A stretch of 64,000 bases of DNA, from assembly GCF_003387075.1 (NCBI RefSeq), contig NZ_QUMQ01000001.1, positions 1,364,001 to 1,428,000 on the forward strand. The letters run 5' to 3'. Position 1 is the stretch's first letter, and every line of letters begins with the position of its first letter. The stretch comes from Asanoa ferruginea (GTDB lineage Bacteria > Actinomycetota > Actinomycetes > Mycobacteriales > Micromonosporaceae). A program made the position numbers and the translations under genes. The notes under the pieces were generated by a model. The model was not told the DNA's origin and ran no database searches. It saw only the letters and a list, made by a program, of their open reading frames with translations. Positions 26,622 through 35,591 of the stretch are shown piece by piece.

Positions 26622-27748
26622 GCCGCCCGCCATCGTGTCTGCGTCCATACCAGTTCCTCGTCCCGCTCGTACCAGTAGTCCACTACGCCGTCCATGGGCC
26701 AGGAGTAGGACTCCGAGGCCGGTCCCGCCGTCGCCGGTGTGGTCAGGCTGACCACCACCTCGTCGGGCTGCGCTACCACCGTCACCCGCGCCCAGTGCCG
26801 CGCCGTTGCCAGCGTCGCCGCGAGCGGCTCGGCCAGCCGGCGCCGGATGGCGACGTCGAGGGTGGGCAGCTCACCGACCGCGATGAGGTCGACCGGGACG
26901 CCCTGCCGCTCGGCCACGTCGACGCAGGCGCGCAGCTCGTGCAGCAGCGGGTCGGGGACGTCGTCGGACTCGGCGATCAACCGGCGCAGCCGGCCGGCGG
27001 CCAGCGCACAGGCCCGCTGCACGTCGAGGTCGGCGGGGTCGGCGCGGCCGGTGGCGAGATCGTGCAGCAGCGCACCGGCGGCCTCGGAGACGATGCCGAG
27101 CCGGTCCTGGCGCTCGCGCTGGGCGTGCACCGCGCCGAGCCGCTCGGACTCCAGCGCCGCGCGGGCGGCCTCGGTGGCCGCGGCCTTTTCGGCCGTGTCG
27201 CGCAGCACGCCCATCGCCGCCATCAGCGCGATCGGCAGCACGCCGGTGCCGTAGATATACATGACGAAACGGCTCAGGTCGGCCGCGCCCTGCGCCTCGG
27301 TGCTGGCGGCGACGACTCCGACCAGGCCGAAGAGGGCGTTCAGCGCGAGCACGGTCACCAGCGCGACCATGCCCCGGTCATAGAGCAGCAGCAGCGCGAA
27401 CCAGCCGATCGTGCCCCAGGCCCAGTTGGGGGTGTCGAACATGTGGCCGTCGGGGGTGACCGCGATGACCAGGACGTCGACGATCAGCAGGACGGTCAGC
27501 AGCGGGATGACCGGCACGGCGAAGCCGTAGAACAGCCGCGCGGTGGCGAGCACGCCGACGACGGTGAACAGCACCCAGCCGGCGGCCGAGGCCCACGGCA
27601 CCCGGTAGTCGGTCCAGCCGCTGGCGATGCCGGGCACGTTGACCGCGAAGTGCCAGCCGAACGCGATGCCGACGGCGGCGATCCGGCCACCCCGGTCGGC
27701 GGTGGCCACCACGGCGGTGCCGGCTCGCAGCAGGCGTTCAGCCGACAT
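26618..27748 (-). CDS. Sensor histidine-kinase-like membrane protein, degenerate
   Basis: 376 residues from the ATG at 27748, which overlaps the previous gene by 11 bases. About five or six membrane helices at residues 10-180, then a coiled linker rich in Ala and Glu. A possible dimerisation helix follows, with SEAAGALLHDLATGRADPAD. The C-terminal domain resembles the tail of a kinase, but I see no N-box or glycine-rich ATP motifs. It is probably a partner rather than an active kinase. Confidence 0.62.
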   Translation of the reverse strand: MSAERLLRAGTAVVATADRGGRIAAVGIAFGWHFAVNVPGIASGWTDYRVPWASAAGWVLFTVVGVLATARLFYGFAVPVIPLLTVLLIVDVLVIAVTPDGHMFDTPNWAWGTIGWFALLLLYDRGMVALVTVLALNALFGLVGVVAASTEAQGAADLSRFVMYIYGTGVLPIALMAAMGVLRDTAEKAAATEAARAALESERLGAVHAQRERQDRLGIVSEAAGALLHDLATGRADPADLDVQRACALAAGRLRRLIAESDDVPDPLLHELRACVDVAERQGVPVDLIAVGELPTLDVAIRRRLAEPLAATLATARHWARVTVVAQPDEVVVSLTTPATAGPASESYSWPMDGVVDYWYERDEELVWTQTRWRAA

Positions 27749-28988
27749 TGGCCCACTCCAGGTGGATGCGCGTGCCGTTGCCGGGCGCGGTGTCGATCCG
27801 GACGGTGGCATCCACCGCCGCCATCCGGGCCATGATCGACTCGCGGATGCCGTAGCGGTAGGACGGGATCGTGGCCATGTCGAAGCCGGGACCGACGTCG
27901 ATCACCTCGACCACGACGGCCTCGCGGGTCTGGTGCAGGCGCAGCCAGGCGACCGAGCCCTCGCCGTGCCGCACCACATTGGACAGCGCGGCGTCGGCGC
28001 TCTCGGCGATCGCGTCGGCCACGGCCGACGGCACCAGGCACGGCTCGAGTGCGGCCGTCAGGGGGTAGCCCTCGTAGCGCTCGACGATCAACCGGAGCCG
28101 CTCGTCGAGGGAGACCTTCGCGGCCGGGTCGAGCACCGGCCGGCGGACCGGGTCGAAGAGGGTCCGCAGGTCGGAAGAGGCCCGGGCGCGCAGCATCGGC
28201 GACTGCGCCGCGACACCGCCCAGGCCGACCATGGTCAGCGTGGACAGCACGGTGTCGTGCAGGTCGCGGTTTTGCTTGCGCTCGGCCTCGCGGGCGGCGC
28301 GCGCGATCACCGACTCGCGGTGGGTGCGCTGGTAGGCGGCGAACACGCCGTCGGCCGCCCGGGTGCTGCGCCGGGTCAGGTAGACCAGCCCGATCGCCAG
28401 GAAGGTCTGCACGACCAGCACCGCCGAGTGGCTGATCGCCTCCTCCTGCTGGCCCGCGATGAGCGCGCCGGCGCAGTAGGCGGCCGCGATGGTCAGGCCG
28501 ACCAGGATGCCGTGCGCCATCCGCAGCGCGAACGGCGCGGTGATGATCGATGTGCTGGCCAGCACGGCGACCCAGCTCACGCCGCCGGGCATCACGGTGC
28601 GCGCGACCAGCACCCCCATCGCCAGGCAGGCGACGATGGTCAGCGCGCTGTCGACCAGCACGACCCAGGCCCGGATGCCGTTGTCGACGGCCTGGCGGTA
28701 GAACACGTAGGACCAGATGGTCAGCGCGACGACGGCGAGCGCGAGCGGCACGGCCTGCACCGGCGGCGTCCGCACCGCGAGGGCCACGACCGCGACGGCG
28801 ACACCACAGCTCAGCCGGATCGCGGCCGGGAACAGGGCATAGACCCGGGCCAGCGCGACACTCGCGGGGTTGGCGGTCGGCTCCGCGTCGGGCGGCTCGG
28901 GCACCGGCGCCAGGGAGATCGGCTCGGGCCGCAGCCACGGGCGATCGGGCGGCCCGGAATGCGGTCGCCGGAGACTGTGGTTGGGCAC
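27738..28988 (-). CDS. Sensor histidine kinase (NarL-type partner)
   Basis: 416 residues. Pro-rich N-terminus, about five to six membrane helices between residues 50 and 220. The HisKA_3 motif RKQNRDLHDTVLSTLTMVGL has His near 243. The HATPase domain carries SADAALSNVVRHGEG (N-box), DVGPGFD (G1) and APGNGTRIHL (G2). All essential boxes are present, so it is likely the active kinase of the operon. Confidence 0.9.
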   Translation of the reverse strand: MPNHSLRRPHSGPPDRPWLRPEPISLAPVPEPPDAEPTANPASVALARVYALFPAAIRLSCGVAVAVVALAVRTPPVQAVPLALAVVALTIWSYVFYRQAVDNGIRAWVVLVDSALTIVACLAMGVLVARTVMPGGVSWVAVLASTSIITAPFALRMAHGILVGLTIAAAYCAGALIAGQQEEAISHSAVLVVQTFLAIGLVYLTRRSTRAADGVFAAYQRTHRESVIARAAREAERKQNRDLHDTVLSTLTMVGLGGVAAQSPMLRARASSDLRTLFDPVRRPVLDPAAKVSLDERLRLIVERYEGYPLTAALEPCLVPSAVADAIAESADAALSNVVRHGEGSVAWLRLHQTREAVVVEVIDVGPGFDMATIPSYRYGIRESIMARMAAVDATVRIDTAPGNGTRIHLEWANVG

Positions 28989-29092
28989 CGACGCACCCAG
29001 ACGCGTGTCGATGCGGGCATTTAACCACGCATTGCGAGCGTACGGTCGCCGCAGGGTTGGCTATTGTCAGGCCTTCCCCAAGATTTCGCCTG

Positions 29093-29506
29093 TCAGGCGG
29101 GTGGCAACATCTCCACGCCAAGTTGCTGGAGCAGTTGGAACAGTTCGTTGACGCTCCACACGTCGGCGATCCGCCCCTCGGCATCGAAGCGTAAGAACGT
29201 CGCGCCGGAGTAGCTGACCACCGTGCCGGTCGGCGCGACCGGACCGAACTGGCCCATCTGGGTGCCCGCGGCGCGCCAGTGCACCGCCGCCCGGTCACCG
29301 GCGACGATCAGGTCGACAACCTTGTAGCGCAGGTCCGGAAAGGACACCCGGCGCTCCTGGTGCCACGCGAGCACCCCGTCGGGGCCGCTTCCACCCAGGC
29401 CCGGGCAGTCGGGCGCGATCACCTCGTGTGCGGTGGCCTCGCGGGCGCCGTTCCAGACATCGGCGATCAGCCGGCGCACCAGCGCCTCGCGGTCGGCGGC
29501 GGTCAC
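29093..29506 (-). CDS. SnoaL-like/ester cyclase-type protein
   Basis: 137 residues from a GTG at 29506 that overlaps the nuoH stop. The NTF2-like fold is indicated by the order EALVRRLIADVWNGAREATA, VAWHQERRVSFPDLRYKV-type beta segments and an aromatic cone near WRAAGTQMG. SnoaL-like proteins act as cyclases, isomerases or simply ligand-binding cones. Its coupling to nuoH is unusual. Confidence 0.78.
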   Translation of the reverse strand: MTAADREALVRRLIADVWNGAREATAHEVIAPDCPGLGGSGPDGVLAWHQERRVSFPDLRYKVVDLIVAGDRAAVHWRAAGTQMGQFGPVAPTGTVVSYSGATFLRFDAEGRIADVWSVNELFQLLQQLGVEMLPPA

Positions 29507-30462
29507 AGGGCCACCCGCACCGCGGCGGTCAGCACGAGCTGGCCCAGCGACACCGGCACCAGGACCAGCCAGCACAGCCGCTGGAGCTGGTCTTCGCGCA
29601 GGCGCGGGTAGGCGACCCGGAACCAGATCACCACGAAGGCGACCGCGAAGATCTTGACGAGGGTCCACAGCCAGCCGAGCTGGCCGTCGAGCGGCCCCTT
29701 CCACCCGCCGAGGAACAGCGTGGTGGTCAGCGCCGCTATCACCACGATGCCGACGTATTCGGCGAGCAGGAAGAACGCGAACCGCAGGCCGGTGTATTCG
29801 GTCAGGTAGCCGAACACCAGCTCGGAGTCGGCGATCGGCATGTCGAACGGCGGCCGGCGGATCTCGGCGAGGCCGGCGACGAAGAAGACCAGCAGCGCCG
29901 GGAGCTGCCAGAGCAGCCACCACGGCCGCCACGCCTCGACGATGCCGGTCAGGCTCAGCGTGCCGGCCGCCATCGCGACGCTGGCCGCGGCGAGCACCAT
30001 CGGCAGCTCGTAGCCGAGGAGCTGTGCGGCGCCGCGCAGGCCACCGAGCAGGCTGTATTTGTTGGCCGAGGCCCAGGCCGACATGAGCACGGCGACCACG
30101 CCGACGCCGAGCACGGCCAGGACGAAGAACAGGCCGACGTCGAGATTTTGCCCGACCAGGTCGCCCGGGCCGAGCGGCACCACGAGCAGCACCAGCAGGT
30201 AGGGCACCAGGGCGACCATCGGTGCCAGCCGGAACACCGCCCGGTCGGCCGCGGCCGGCGTGACGTCTTCCTTCTGCACGAACTTGATGCCGTCGGCGAT
30301 GAGCTGGGCCCAGCCGTGGAAGGCGCCGGCATACATCGGGCCGAGCCGGCCCTGCATGTGTGCCATCACCTTGTGCTCGGTCTGGCCGACGACCAGCGGG
30401 AGGATCAGGAAGGCGGCGACGACGCCGACCACGCGGATGAGGACCTCCAGCCAGAGCGGCAT
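29503..30462 (-). CDS. nuoH: NADH-quinone oxidoreductase subunit H
   Basis: 319 residues with eight or so membrane helices. It has the NuoH signatures ERKVMAHMQGRLGP-like (here EHKVMAHMQGRLGP), FVQKEDVTPAAAD and RPPFDMPIADSELV, the last forming part of the quinone channel. The start shares a base with the nuoC stop (TGATG). Confidence 0.93.
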   Translation of the reverse strand: MPLWLEVLIRVVGVVAAFLILPLVVGQTEHKVMAHMQGRLGPMYAGAFHGWAQLIADGIKFVQKEDVTPAAADRAVFRLAPMVALVPYLLVLLVVPLGPGDLVGQNLDVGLFFVLAVLGVGVVAVLMSAWASANKYSLLGGLRGAAQLLGYELPMVLAAASVAMAAGTLSLTGIVEAWRPWWLLWQLPALLVFFVAGLAEIRRPPFDMPIADSELVFGYLTEYTGLRFAFFLLAEYVGIVVIAALTTTLFLGGWKGPLDGQLGWLWTLVKIFAVAFVVIWFRVAYPRLREDQLQRLCWLVLVPVSLGQLVLTAAVRVAL

Positions 30463-31031
30463 CAGGCCGGCCCCCATTCGCCCGGCGCGGGCACGCCCGG
30501 CGGCCGCATCGGCGCGCGCTTGCTGGTGCCGGCCTCGCTCTCCCCCGGCTCCTTGGCGCCCGGCCACGCCTTGGCGACCCGGGAGGCCAGGACGAACTCT
30601 TTGCGCAGCGGGTGGCCCTCGAACTCGGGTGGCAGCAGCAGCGGCTTGAGGTCGGGGTGGCCGGCGAAGTCGATGCCGAACATCTCGTGGGTCTCGCGCT
30701 CGTGCCAGGCCGCGCCCGGGAAGATCGACACGATCGTGTCGACCACCGGCTCGGCGCGCGGCACGCGGGTGCGCAGCAGCAGGCCGTGCCGGTGACCGGT
30801 CGACCAGAGGTGTGCGACCACCGCGAAGCCGTCGTCGAGCTCGTCGACGGCGGAGAGCCAGTCGAAGAAGTCGCAGGCGAGCTCCGCGTCGTCGCGGGCG
30901 GCCCGGATCGCCTCGGCCCAGTCGCCGGGCGGCACGTCGACCGTCGCCCGGGAGTGTGCGTTGCCGCCCGAGACGGAGGCGTCGCCGGCGACCAGCTCGA
31001 CCAGCCGCGTTCCGATCTCCTCCGGGGTCAT
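30462..31031 (-). CDS. nuoC: NADH-quinone oxidoreductase subunit C
   Basis: 189 residues. The segment FPGAAWHERETHEMFGIDF followed by HPDLKPLLLP is the NuoC signature. It is not fused to NuoD, and no nuoD follows; nuoH comes next instead. The N-terminal half contains CDFFDWLSAVDELDDGF. Located in the hydrophilic arm near the NuoB/D interface. Confidence 0.92.
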   Translation of the reverse strand: MTPEEIGTRLVELVAGDASVSGGNAHSRATVDVPPGDWAEAIRAARDDAELACDFFDWLSAVDELDDGFAVVAHLWSTGHRHGLLLRTRVPRAEPVVDTIVSIFPGAAWHERETHEMFGIDFAGHPDLKPLLLPPEFEGHPLRKEFVLASRVAKAWPGAKEPGESEAGTSKRAPMRPPGVPAPGEWGPA

Positions 31032-31053
31032 GTCGAGATCCTAGGCTTTCGGC

Positions 31054-32040
31054 ATGACACAGACGAGGCTGCCGGTGATCGATGTCGAGCCGCTGCGGAC
31101 CGGCGGCGACGCCGCGACGGTGGCCCGGGAGATCGAGTCGGCCTGCCGGGACACCGGATTCTTCTACGTCGCCGGGCACGGTGTGCCGGCCGGCCTGGTC
31201 GAGCGGCTCGACGCGGCGGCCCGGACGTTCTTCGCCCGGCCCGACGGCGAGAAGCTGGCGATCGCGATGCGGCACGCCGGGCCGGCCTGGCGGGGCTACT
31301 TCCCGCTCGGCGGCGAGCTGACCGCCGGCCGGCCGGACCGCAAGGAAGGCCTCTACTTCGGCGAGGAGTTGACCGACGGCGATCCGCGCGCCGGCCTGCC
31401 GCTGCACGGCCGCAACCTGTTTCCGCCGGAGGTGCCCGAGTTGCGGGCCGCGGTACTCGACTATCTGGCCGCGCTGACGGCGGTGGCCCAGGACGTCTTG
31501 CGCGGCGTCGCGCTGAGCCTTGACCTGCCGGCCGACTATTTCGCGGCCGGCTACACCCGGGTGCCCACGGTGCTGTTCCGGATCTTCCACTACCCGCCGC
31601 AGGCGCCCGAGGCCGACGACTGGGGCGTCGGCGAGCACACCGACTATGGCCTGCTGACCCTCCTGGCCCAGGACCAGAACGGCGGCCTTTCGGTGCGTAC
31701 GCCGAGCGGCTGGGTCGACGCGCCGCCGCTACCGGGCACGTTCGTCTGCAACATCGGCGACATGCTCGAACGGCTCACCGGCGGGTGGTATCGCTCCACC
31801 CTGCACCGGGTGCGCAACGTGAGCGGCAACGAGCGGCTCTCGTACCCCTTCTTCTTCGATCCGGATTTTCGCGCGGAGGTGCCGCCGCTGCCCGGCCGGG
31901 CGCGCACGACGGCGACCGGTGAGCCGCGCTGGGACGGCGCGGACCCGGTGGCGTTCACCGGCACCTATGGCGACTATCTGACAGCCAAGGTGGCCAAGGT
32001 GTTCCCGGACCTCTTCGCGGCGGCGAAGAAACCCGGCTAG
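31054..32040 (+). CDS. 2-oxoglutarate/Fe(II)-dependent dioxygenase (isopenicillin N synthase-like)
   Basis: 328 residues. An N-terminal DIOX_N domain ([20 protein letters not shown]) precedes the double-stranded beta helix. Iron ligands are in GEHTDYG (His and Asp) and STLHRVRN (His); the 2-oxoglutarate-binding Arg-x-Ser is in ERLSYPFF. All four are present, so it should be active as a hydroxylase or oxidase of unknown substrate. It is divergent from nuoC with only 22 bases between starts and overlaps the next gene's stop by four bases. Confidence 0.9.
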   Translation: MTQTRLPVIDVEPLRTGGDAATVAREIESACRDTGFFYVAGHGVPAGLVERLDAAARTFFARPDGEKLAIAMRHAGPAWRGYFPLGGELTAGRPDRKEGLYFGEELTDGDPRAGLPLHGRNLFPPEVPELRAAVLDYLAALTAVAQDVLRGVALSLDLPADYFAAGYTRVPTVLFRIFHYPPQAPEADDWGVGEHTDYGLLTLLAQDQNGGLSVRTPSGWVDAPPLPGTFVCNIGDMLERLTGGWYRSTLHRVRNVSGNERLSYPFFFDPDFRAEVPPLPGRARTTATGEPRWDGADPVAFTGTYGDYLTAKVAKVFPDLFAAAKKPG

Positions 32041-32213
32041 TCGGTCTCGGGGCGCTCGTCGAGGCGGTGCTTGCGATCCGGCAGCGGACCGGATCGGCGC
32101 AGCGTGTCGGCCCGCGAGGGGTCGCCGTAGCAGCTGGGGCAGCTCTCGTCGTCGCACGGGTCCTGGACCAGTCGACGGGATTGCGAGCCGTTGATTTGTC
32201 GCGACCGCGTCAT
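32037..32213 (-). CDS. Small Cys-containing protein, unknown function
   Basis: 58 residues from an ATG at 32213. It contains [12 protein letters not shown], which could hold a metal together with another ligand, and is otherwise polar and Arg-rich ([20 protein letters not shown] at the start). It is convergent with the dioxygenase gene and shares the TAG stop region. I do not recognise a family; it might be spurious. Confidence 0.45.
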   Translation of the reverse strand: MTRSRQINGSQSRRLVQDPCDDESCPSCYGDPSRADTLRRSGPLPDRKHRLDERPETD

Positions 32214-32319
32214 GGCTCTCAGTTTCACCCACCGGCGGCCCGGCGTCGGCCGAATTACCACAATGAGCACTGCGGCATCGACCAGCTAATCTGTGAGTGC
32301 CGTCGACCACGGGGGTGTC

Positions 32320-32817
32320 GTGCCCGACAAGCCCGACTTCGCGGAGTTCTATGCCGCGTGGTTCCGCCCACTCACGCATCAGCTGTTCGCCCACACGGGC
32401 GACCTGGCTGAGGCGCAGGACGTGGTGCAGGAAGCGTTCTGCAAGGCCTGGCCGCGGTGGTCCACACTGGATGATCCGGGCGCCTGGGTGCGCCGGGTGG
32501 CGTGGAACCTCGCGACCAGCCGCTGGCGGCGGGCCCGGCGGTTGCTCCACCTGACCAGAGGCGCCCGCGAGGAGCACTCCCCCGGGCCCGGGCCCGACCG
32601 GGTGGCCCTGCGAGCGGCGCTGGCCAGCCTGCCCGAGCGGCAGCGCCAGGCGGTGGTGCTGTTCTACCTGGCCGATGTCTCGATCGCCGAGATCGCCGAG
32701 CTGACCGGCGCGGCCGAGGGCACGGTCAAGTCCTGGCTGCACCGCGGCCGCGCGGCGCTCGCGCTGCGGCTGACCGACGACGACGTCACGGCGAGCCAGG
32801 AGGTGCGCAGTGCTTGA
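32320..32817 (+). CDS. RNA polymerase sigma factor, SigE-like ECF
   Basis: 165 residues from the GTG at 32320, which has GGGGG upstream; an earlier GTG at 32293 is possible. Region 2 reads GDLAEAQDVVQEAFCKAWPR and region 4 SLPERQRQAVVLFYLADVSI followed by GTVKSWLHRGRAALA. It ends within the next gene (TGA at 32815-32817 overlaps a start at 32810). The family directs transcription of envelope or stress genes under anti-sigma control. Confidence 0.88.
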   Translation: MPDKPDFAEFYAAWFRPLTHQLFAHTGDLAEAQDVVQEAFCKAWPRWSTLDDPGAWVRRVAWNLATSRWRRARRLLHLTRGAREEHSPGPGPDRVALRAALASLPERQRQAVVLFYLADVSIAEIAELTGAAEGTVKSWLHRGRAALALRLTDDDVTASQEVRSA

Positions 32818-33550
32818 CCTGCCGCCCACCGACGACCGGGTCCGGGACGCGTTCGCGGAGCTGACCGGGTCGGTCGACCACCTGCTCCGGCCGCCCGGCG
32901 TCGGGTCGGTGCGGGAGACCGTCCGGCGGCGCCGGCAGCGCCGGCTCGGTGCCACGGCGGCGGCCGCGGTCGCGGTCGCCGGTGTGCTCGGGCTGGCTCA
33001 ACTCCCGGCGCTCGACCGGCCGGCCGTCGACGTCGCCGATCCGCCGCCCGTGACCACCACGGTCTCCCCGAGCGCGCTGCCGCTGCCGGGCCCGCCGCTA
33101 CCCGCTTCCGGCCAGTCACACGCGACCGCCACCCCGACGCAGACCGGCGTCGACGAACGCGCCCACAGCGCCCCGCCGCCGACCCAGCAGGTCACCACGC
33201 CCGTGCCGCCTCCGCCCTGCACCTCGACGGTGAAGGCGTCGGCAAACGGCACCGATCTGGTGATCGTCGCGGGGCCGGTCTGCTCGGGCGACGAGATCGC
33301 GATCTCCTGGGTCACCTATGAGACGCAACGCGACGGCTCGCAGAAGCTCTTCGCCTCCGACCGGCTGACGCTGACCGCCGGCCGGCCCCGGGCGACCGCC
33401 ACCCTGCGCGAGTCACCGACGTGCGTCGGCCCTTGGTATGTGCTCCGGGCCGACCCGCCGATCCCGTCGACCCTGCCGGCCGACGTCGTCGAGCCGTTCC
33501 CCAGCGGCGCGATCGTGGCCAGCGAAGACGGCGAGCTCTGCCTCAGTTGA
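32810..33550 (+). CDS. Single-pass membrane protein coupled to the sigma factor
   Basis: 246 residues from a GTG at 32810 with AGGAGG seven bases upstream. A basic N-terminal helix (VRETVRRRRQRRLG) is followed by one membrane segment (residues about 45-63). A Pro/Thr-rich linker of about 65 residues leads to an exported domain with four Cys residues (CTSTV, VCSGDE, TCVGPWY and ELCLS). Position and topology fit an anti-sigma partner, but no zinc anti-sigma motif is seen. Confidence 0.72.
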   Translation: MLDLPPTDDRVRDAFAELTGSVDHLLRPPGVGSVRETVRRRRQRRLGATAAAAVAVAGVLGLAQLPALDRPAVDVADPPPVTTTVSPSALPLPGPPLPASGQSHATATPTQTGVDERAHSAPPPTQQVTTPVPPPPCTSTVKASANGTDLVIVAGPVCSGDEIAISWVTYETQRDGSQKLFASDRLTLTAGRPRATATLRESPTCVGPWYVLRADPPIPSTLPADVVEPFPSGAIVASEDGELCLS

Positions 33551-34451
33551 GGTCCATCGCCCACACCTCGTCGACCAGGTCGGCACCGAACTCGTGCACC
33601 GGGCGCGCGGAGGCGAGGCGGAAGCCGACCCGCTCGTAGATCCGGCGTGCCTCGGCCATCGCGTCGTAGGTGCTCAGCACGATCCGGCGGTAGCCGGCCT
33701 GGCGCGCGAACCGCAGGCACTCGTGGACCAGCCGGCGGCCCAGCCCGATGCCCCGGACGGCCGGCTCGACCAGCAGGATCCGCAACCGCGCGGTCTCGTC
33801 GTCATCGCGCGCGCACATGATCGAGCCGACCGGGGCGCCGTCGATCTCGGCGATCCAGAGTGCCTCGCGGGGGCCGGCGCCGAACGCGCCCAGAATTCTC
33901 GCGACGTAGGCCTCGAACCCGGCGTCCCAGCCGTGTGCGGTGGCGTAGAGCTCGCCGTGCCGCCGGACGATCCAACCCAGGTCGCCGGCGACCGGCGGAC
34001 GGAGCACCACCAGGCTCGACCGGGGCGCCGGCCCCAACACGTCCTGGATCGCGTCCATCGCGCCGAGCAGCCGCCGGCGCTGGCCCTCTTCGAGCGGCTC
34101 GAGCAGGGTGCCGACCTCGGTGCGCGACCGCGCGTCGATGTCGCGGGCGGCGGCCCGGCCGGCCTCGGTGAGCGCCACGACCTGCCGTCGGCCGTCGGCG
34201 GCCGAGCGGGAGCGGTCGAGCAAACCGTCGGTCTCGAACCGGGTCAGCACGCGGCTGAGGTAGCCGGCGTCGAGGCCGAGCCCGCGGCGCAGGTCGACCA
34301 CCTCGACGGCGTCGGCCTGGGCCAGCTCGAAGAGCACCCGCGCCTCGCTGAGCGAGTAGCTGGTGTCGAGCAGGCCTTCGCCGAGGACACCGATCACGCG
34401 GGTGTAGAAGCGGTTGAAGGCGCGGACCCGCGCCACCGGCTCGACGGTCAT
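33543..34451 (-). CDS. MarR regulator fused to GNAT acetyltransferase
   Basis: 302 residues from the ATG at 34451, which has GAGGTGGG four bases upstream. Residues about 10-140 form a winged MarR domain (YSLSEARVLFELAQ, LGLDAGYLSRVLTRFETDGL). Residues about 150-300 form a GNAT fold with the acetyl-CoA loop VRGIGLGRRLVHECL. Such fusions are common in actinobacteria. Target gene and substrate are unknown. It ends eight bases into the sigma-partner gene (convergent). Confidence 0.9.
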   Translation of the reverse strand: MTVEPVARVRAFNRFYTRVIGVLGEGLLDTSYSLSEARVLFELAQADAVEVVDLRRGLGLDAGYLSRVLTRFETDGLLDRSRSAADGRRQVVALTEAGRAAARDIDARSRTEVGTLLEPLEEGQRRRLLGAMDAIQDVLGPAPRSSLVVLRPPVAGDLGWIVRRHGELYATAHGWDAGFEAYVARILGAFGAGPREALWIAEIDGAPVGSIMCARDDDETARLRILLVEPAVRGIGLGRRLVHECLRFARQAGYRRIVLSTYDAMAEARRIYERVGFRLASARPVHEFGADLVDEVWAMDLN

Positions 34452-34541
34452 TGCCCACCTCAACTGATTCGTTGACTCAGGCAAAGGTTAGGCGGGTGGG
34501 GTTTCCGTGCGCAAGGGGGCGCGGGACAGCAAGATGGTCCT

Positions 34542-35591
34542 ATGCGGGCACTGACCGTGACACCCGGCAAGAAGGACTCGCTGCGGCTGAGCCAGGACTT
34601 CAGCGAGCCCGACGAGCGCGAGGGCGCGCTGCTGGTCGAGGCCGTCGCGGTCGGCGTGTGCGGCACCGACCGGGAGATCATCGCGGCCGACTACGGCGAG
34701 GCCCCGCCCGGCGAAGAGGTGCTGGTCATCGGGCACGAGTCGCTCGGCCGGGTGATCGAGGACCCGACCGGGACGCTGGAGTTCGGCGACCTGGTCGCCG
34801 GCATCGTCCGCCATCCCGACCCGGTGCCGTGCCCCAACTGCGCGGCCGGCGAGTGGGACATGTGCCGCAACGGCCAATACACCGAGCACGGCATCAAGGG
34901 CCTCGACGGGTTCGCCCGCGACCGCTGGCGGATCGAGCCCGGGCACGCGGTCAAGCTCGACCGGTCGCTCGGCATCCTGGGTGTGCTGCTGGAGCCGACC
35001 AGCGTGGTCGCCAAGGCCTGGGAGCTGATCGACCGGTTCACCGAGCGCGACCCCTGGGAGCCGGCGAACGTGCTGGTCACCGGTGCCGGCCCGATCGGCC
35101 TGCTGGCCGCCCTGCTGGGCCGGCAGCGCGGCCTCGAGGTGCACGTGCTCGACCTGGCCACCGACGGGCCCAAGCCGCAGCTCACCCACGACCTTGGCGC
35201 GACCTACCACAGCCGGCCGCTGAGCGACCTCGGCTTCACGCCCGACCTGGTGCTGGAGTGCACCGGCGCGGCCTCGCTGGTGTTCGGCGCGATGGACGTG
35301 GTCGGCCCGTGCGGCGTGGTCTGCCTGACCGGCGTGTCCACCGGCGGCCACCAGATCCCGGTCGACGCCGGCGCGCTCAACCGGGCGCTGGTGCTGGAGA
35401 ACAACGTCGTCTTCGGCTCGGTCAACGCCAACGCCCGGCACTGGAAGGCGGGCGCCGACGCGCTGGCCGACGCCAACAAGAAGTGGCTGAGCCGGCTGAT
35501 CACCCGCCGGGTGCCGGTCGAAGACTACGCCGAGGCGTACGCCATCCACGACGGCGACATCAAGGTCGTCGTGGAGTTCAGCACCAGCTAG
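34542..35591 (+). CDS. Zinc-dependent glucose 1-dehydrogenase-like MDR enzyme
   Basis: 349 residues. The catalytic zinc site is marked by GVCGTDRE and IGHESLGR, the structural zinc lobe by [12 protein letters not shown], and the Rossmann fold by [15 protein letters not shown]. The order and the [12 protein letters not shown] segment resemble archaeal/actinobacterial glucose dehydrogenases of the MDR superfamily. It should oxidise an aldose with NAD(P). Convergent with proA, overlapping it by four bases. Confidence 0.87.
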   Translation: MRALTVTPGKKDSLRLSQDFSEPDEREGALLVEAVAVGVCGTDREIIAADYGEAPPGEEVLVIGHESLGRVIEDPTGTLEFGDLVAGIVRHPDPVPCPNCAAGEWDMCRNGQYTEHGIKGLDGFARDRWRIEPGHAVKLDRSLGILGVLLEPTSVVAKAWELIDRFTERDPWEPANVLVTGAGPIGLLAALLGRQRGLEVHVLDLATDGPKPQLTHDLGATYHSRPLSDLGFTPDLVLECTGAASLVFGAMDVVGPCGVVCLTGVSTGGHQIPVDAGALNRALVLENNVVFGSVNANARHWKAGADALADANKKWLSRLITRRVPVEDYAEAYAIHDGDIKVVVEFSTS

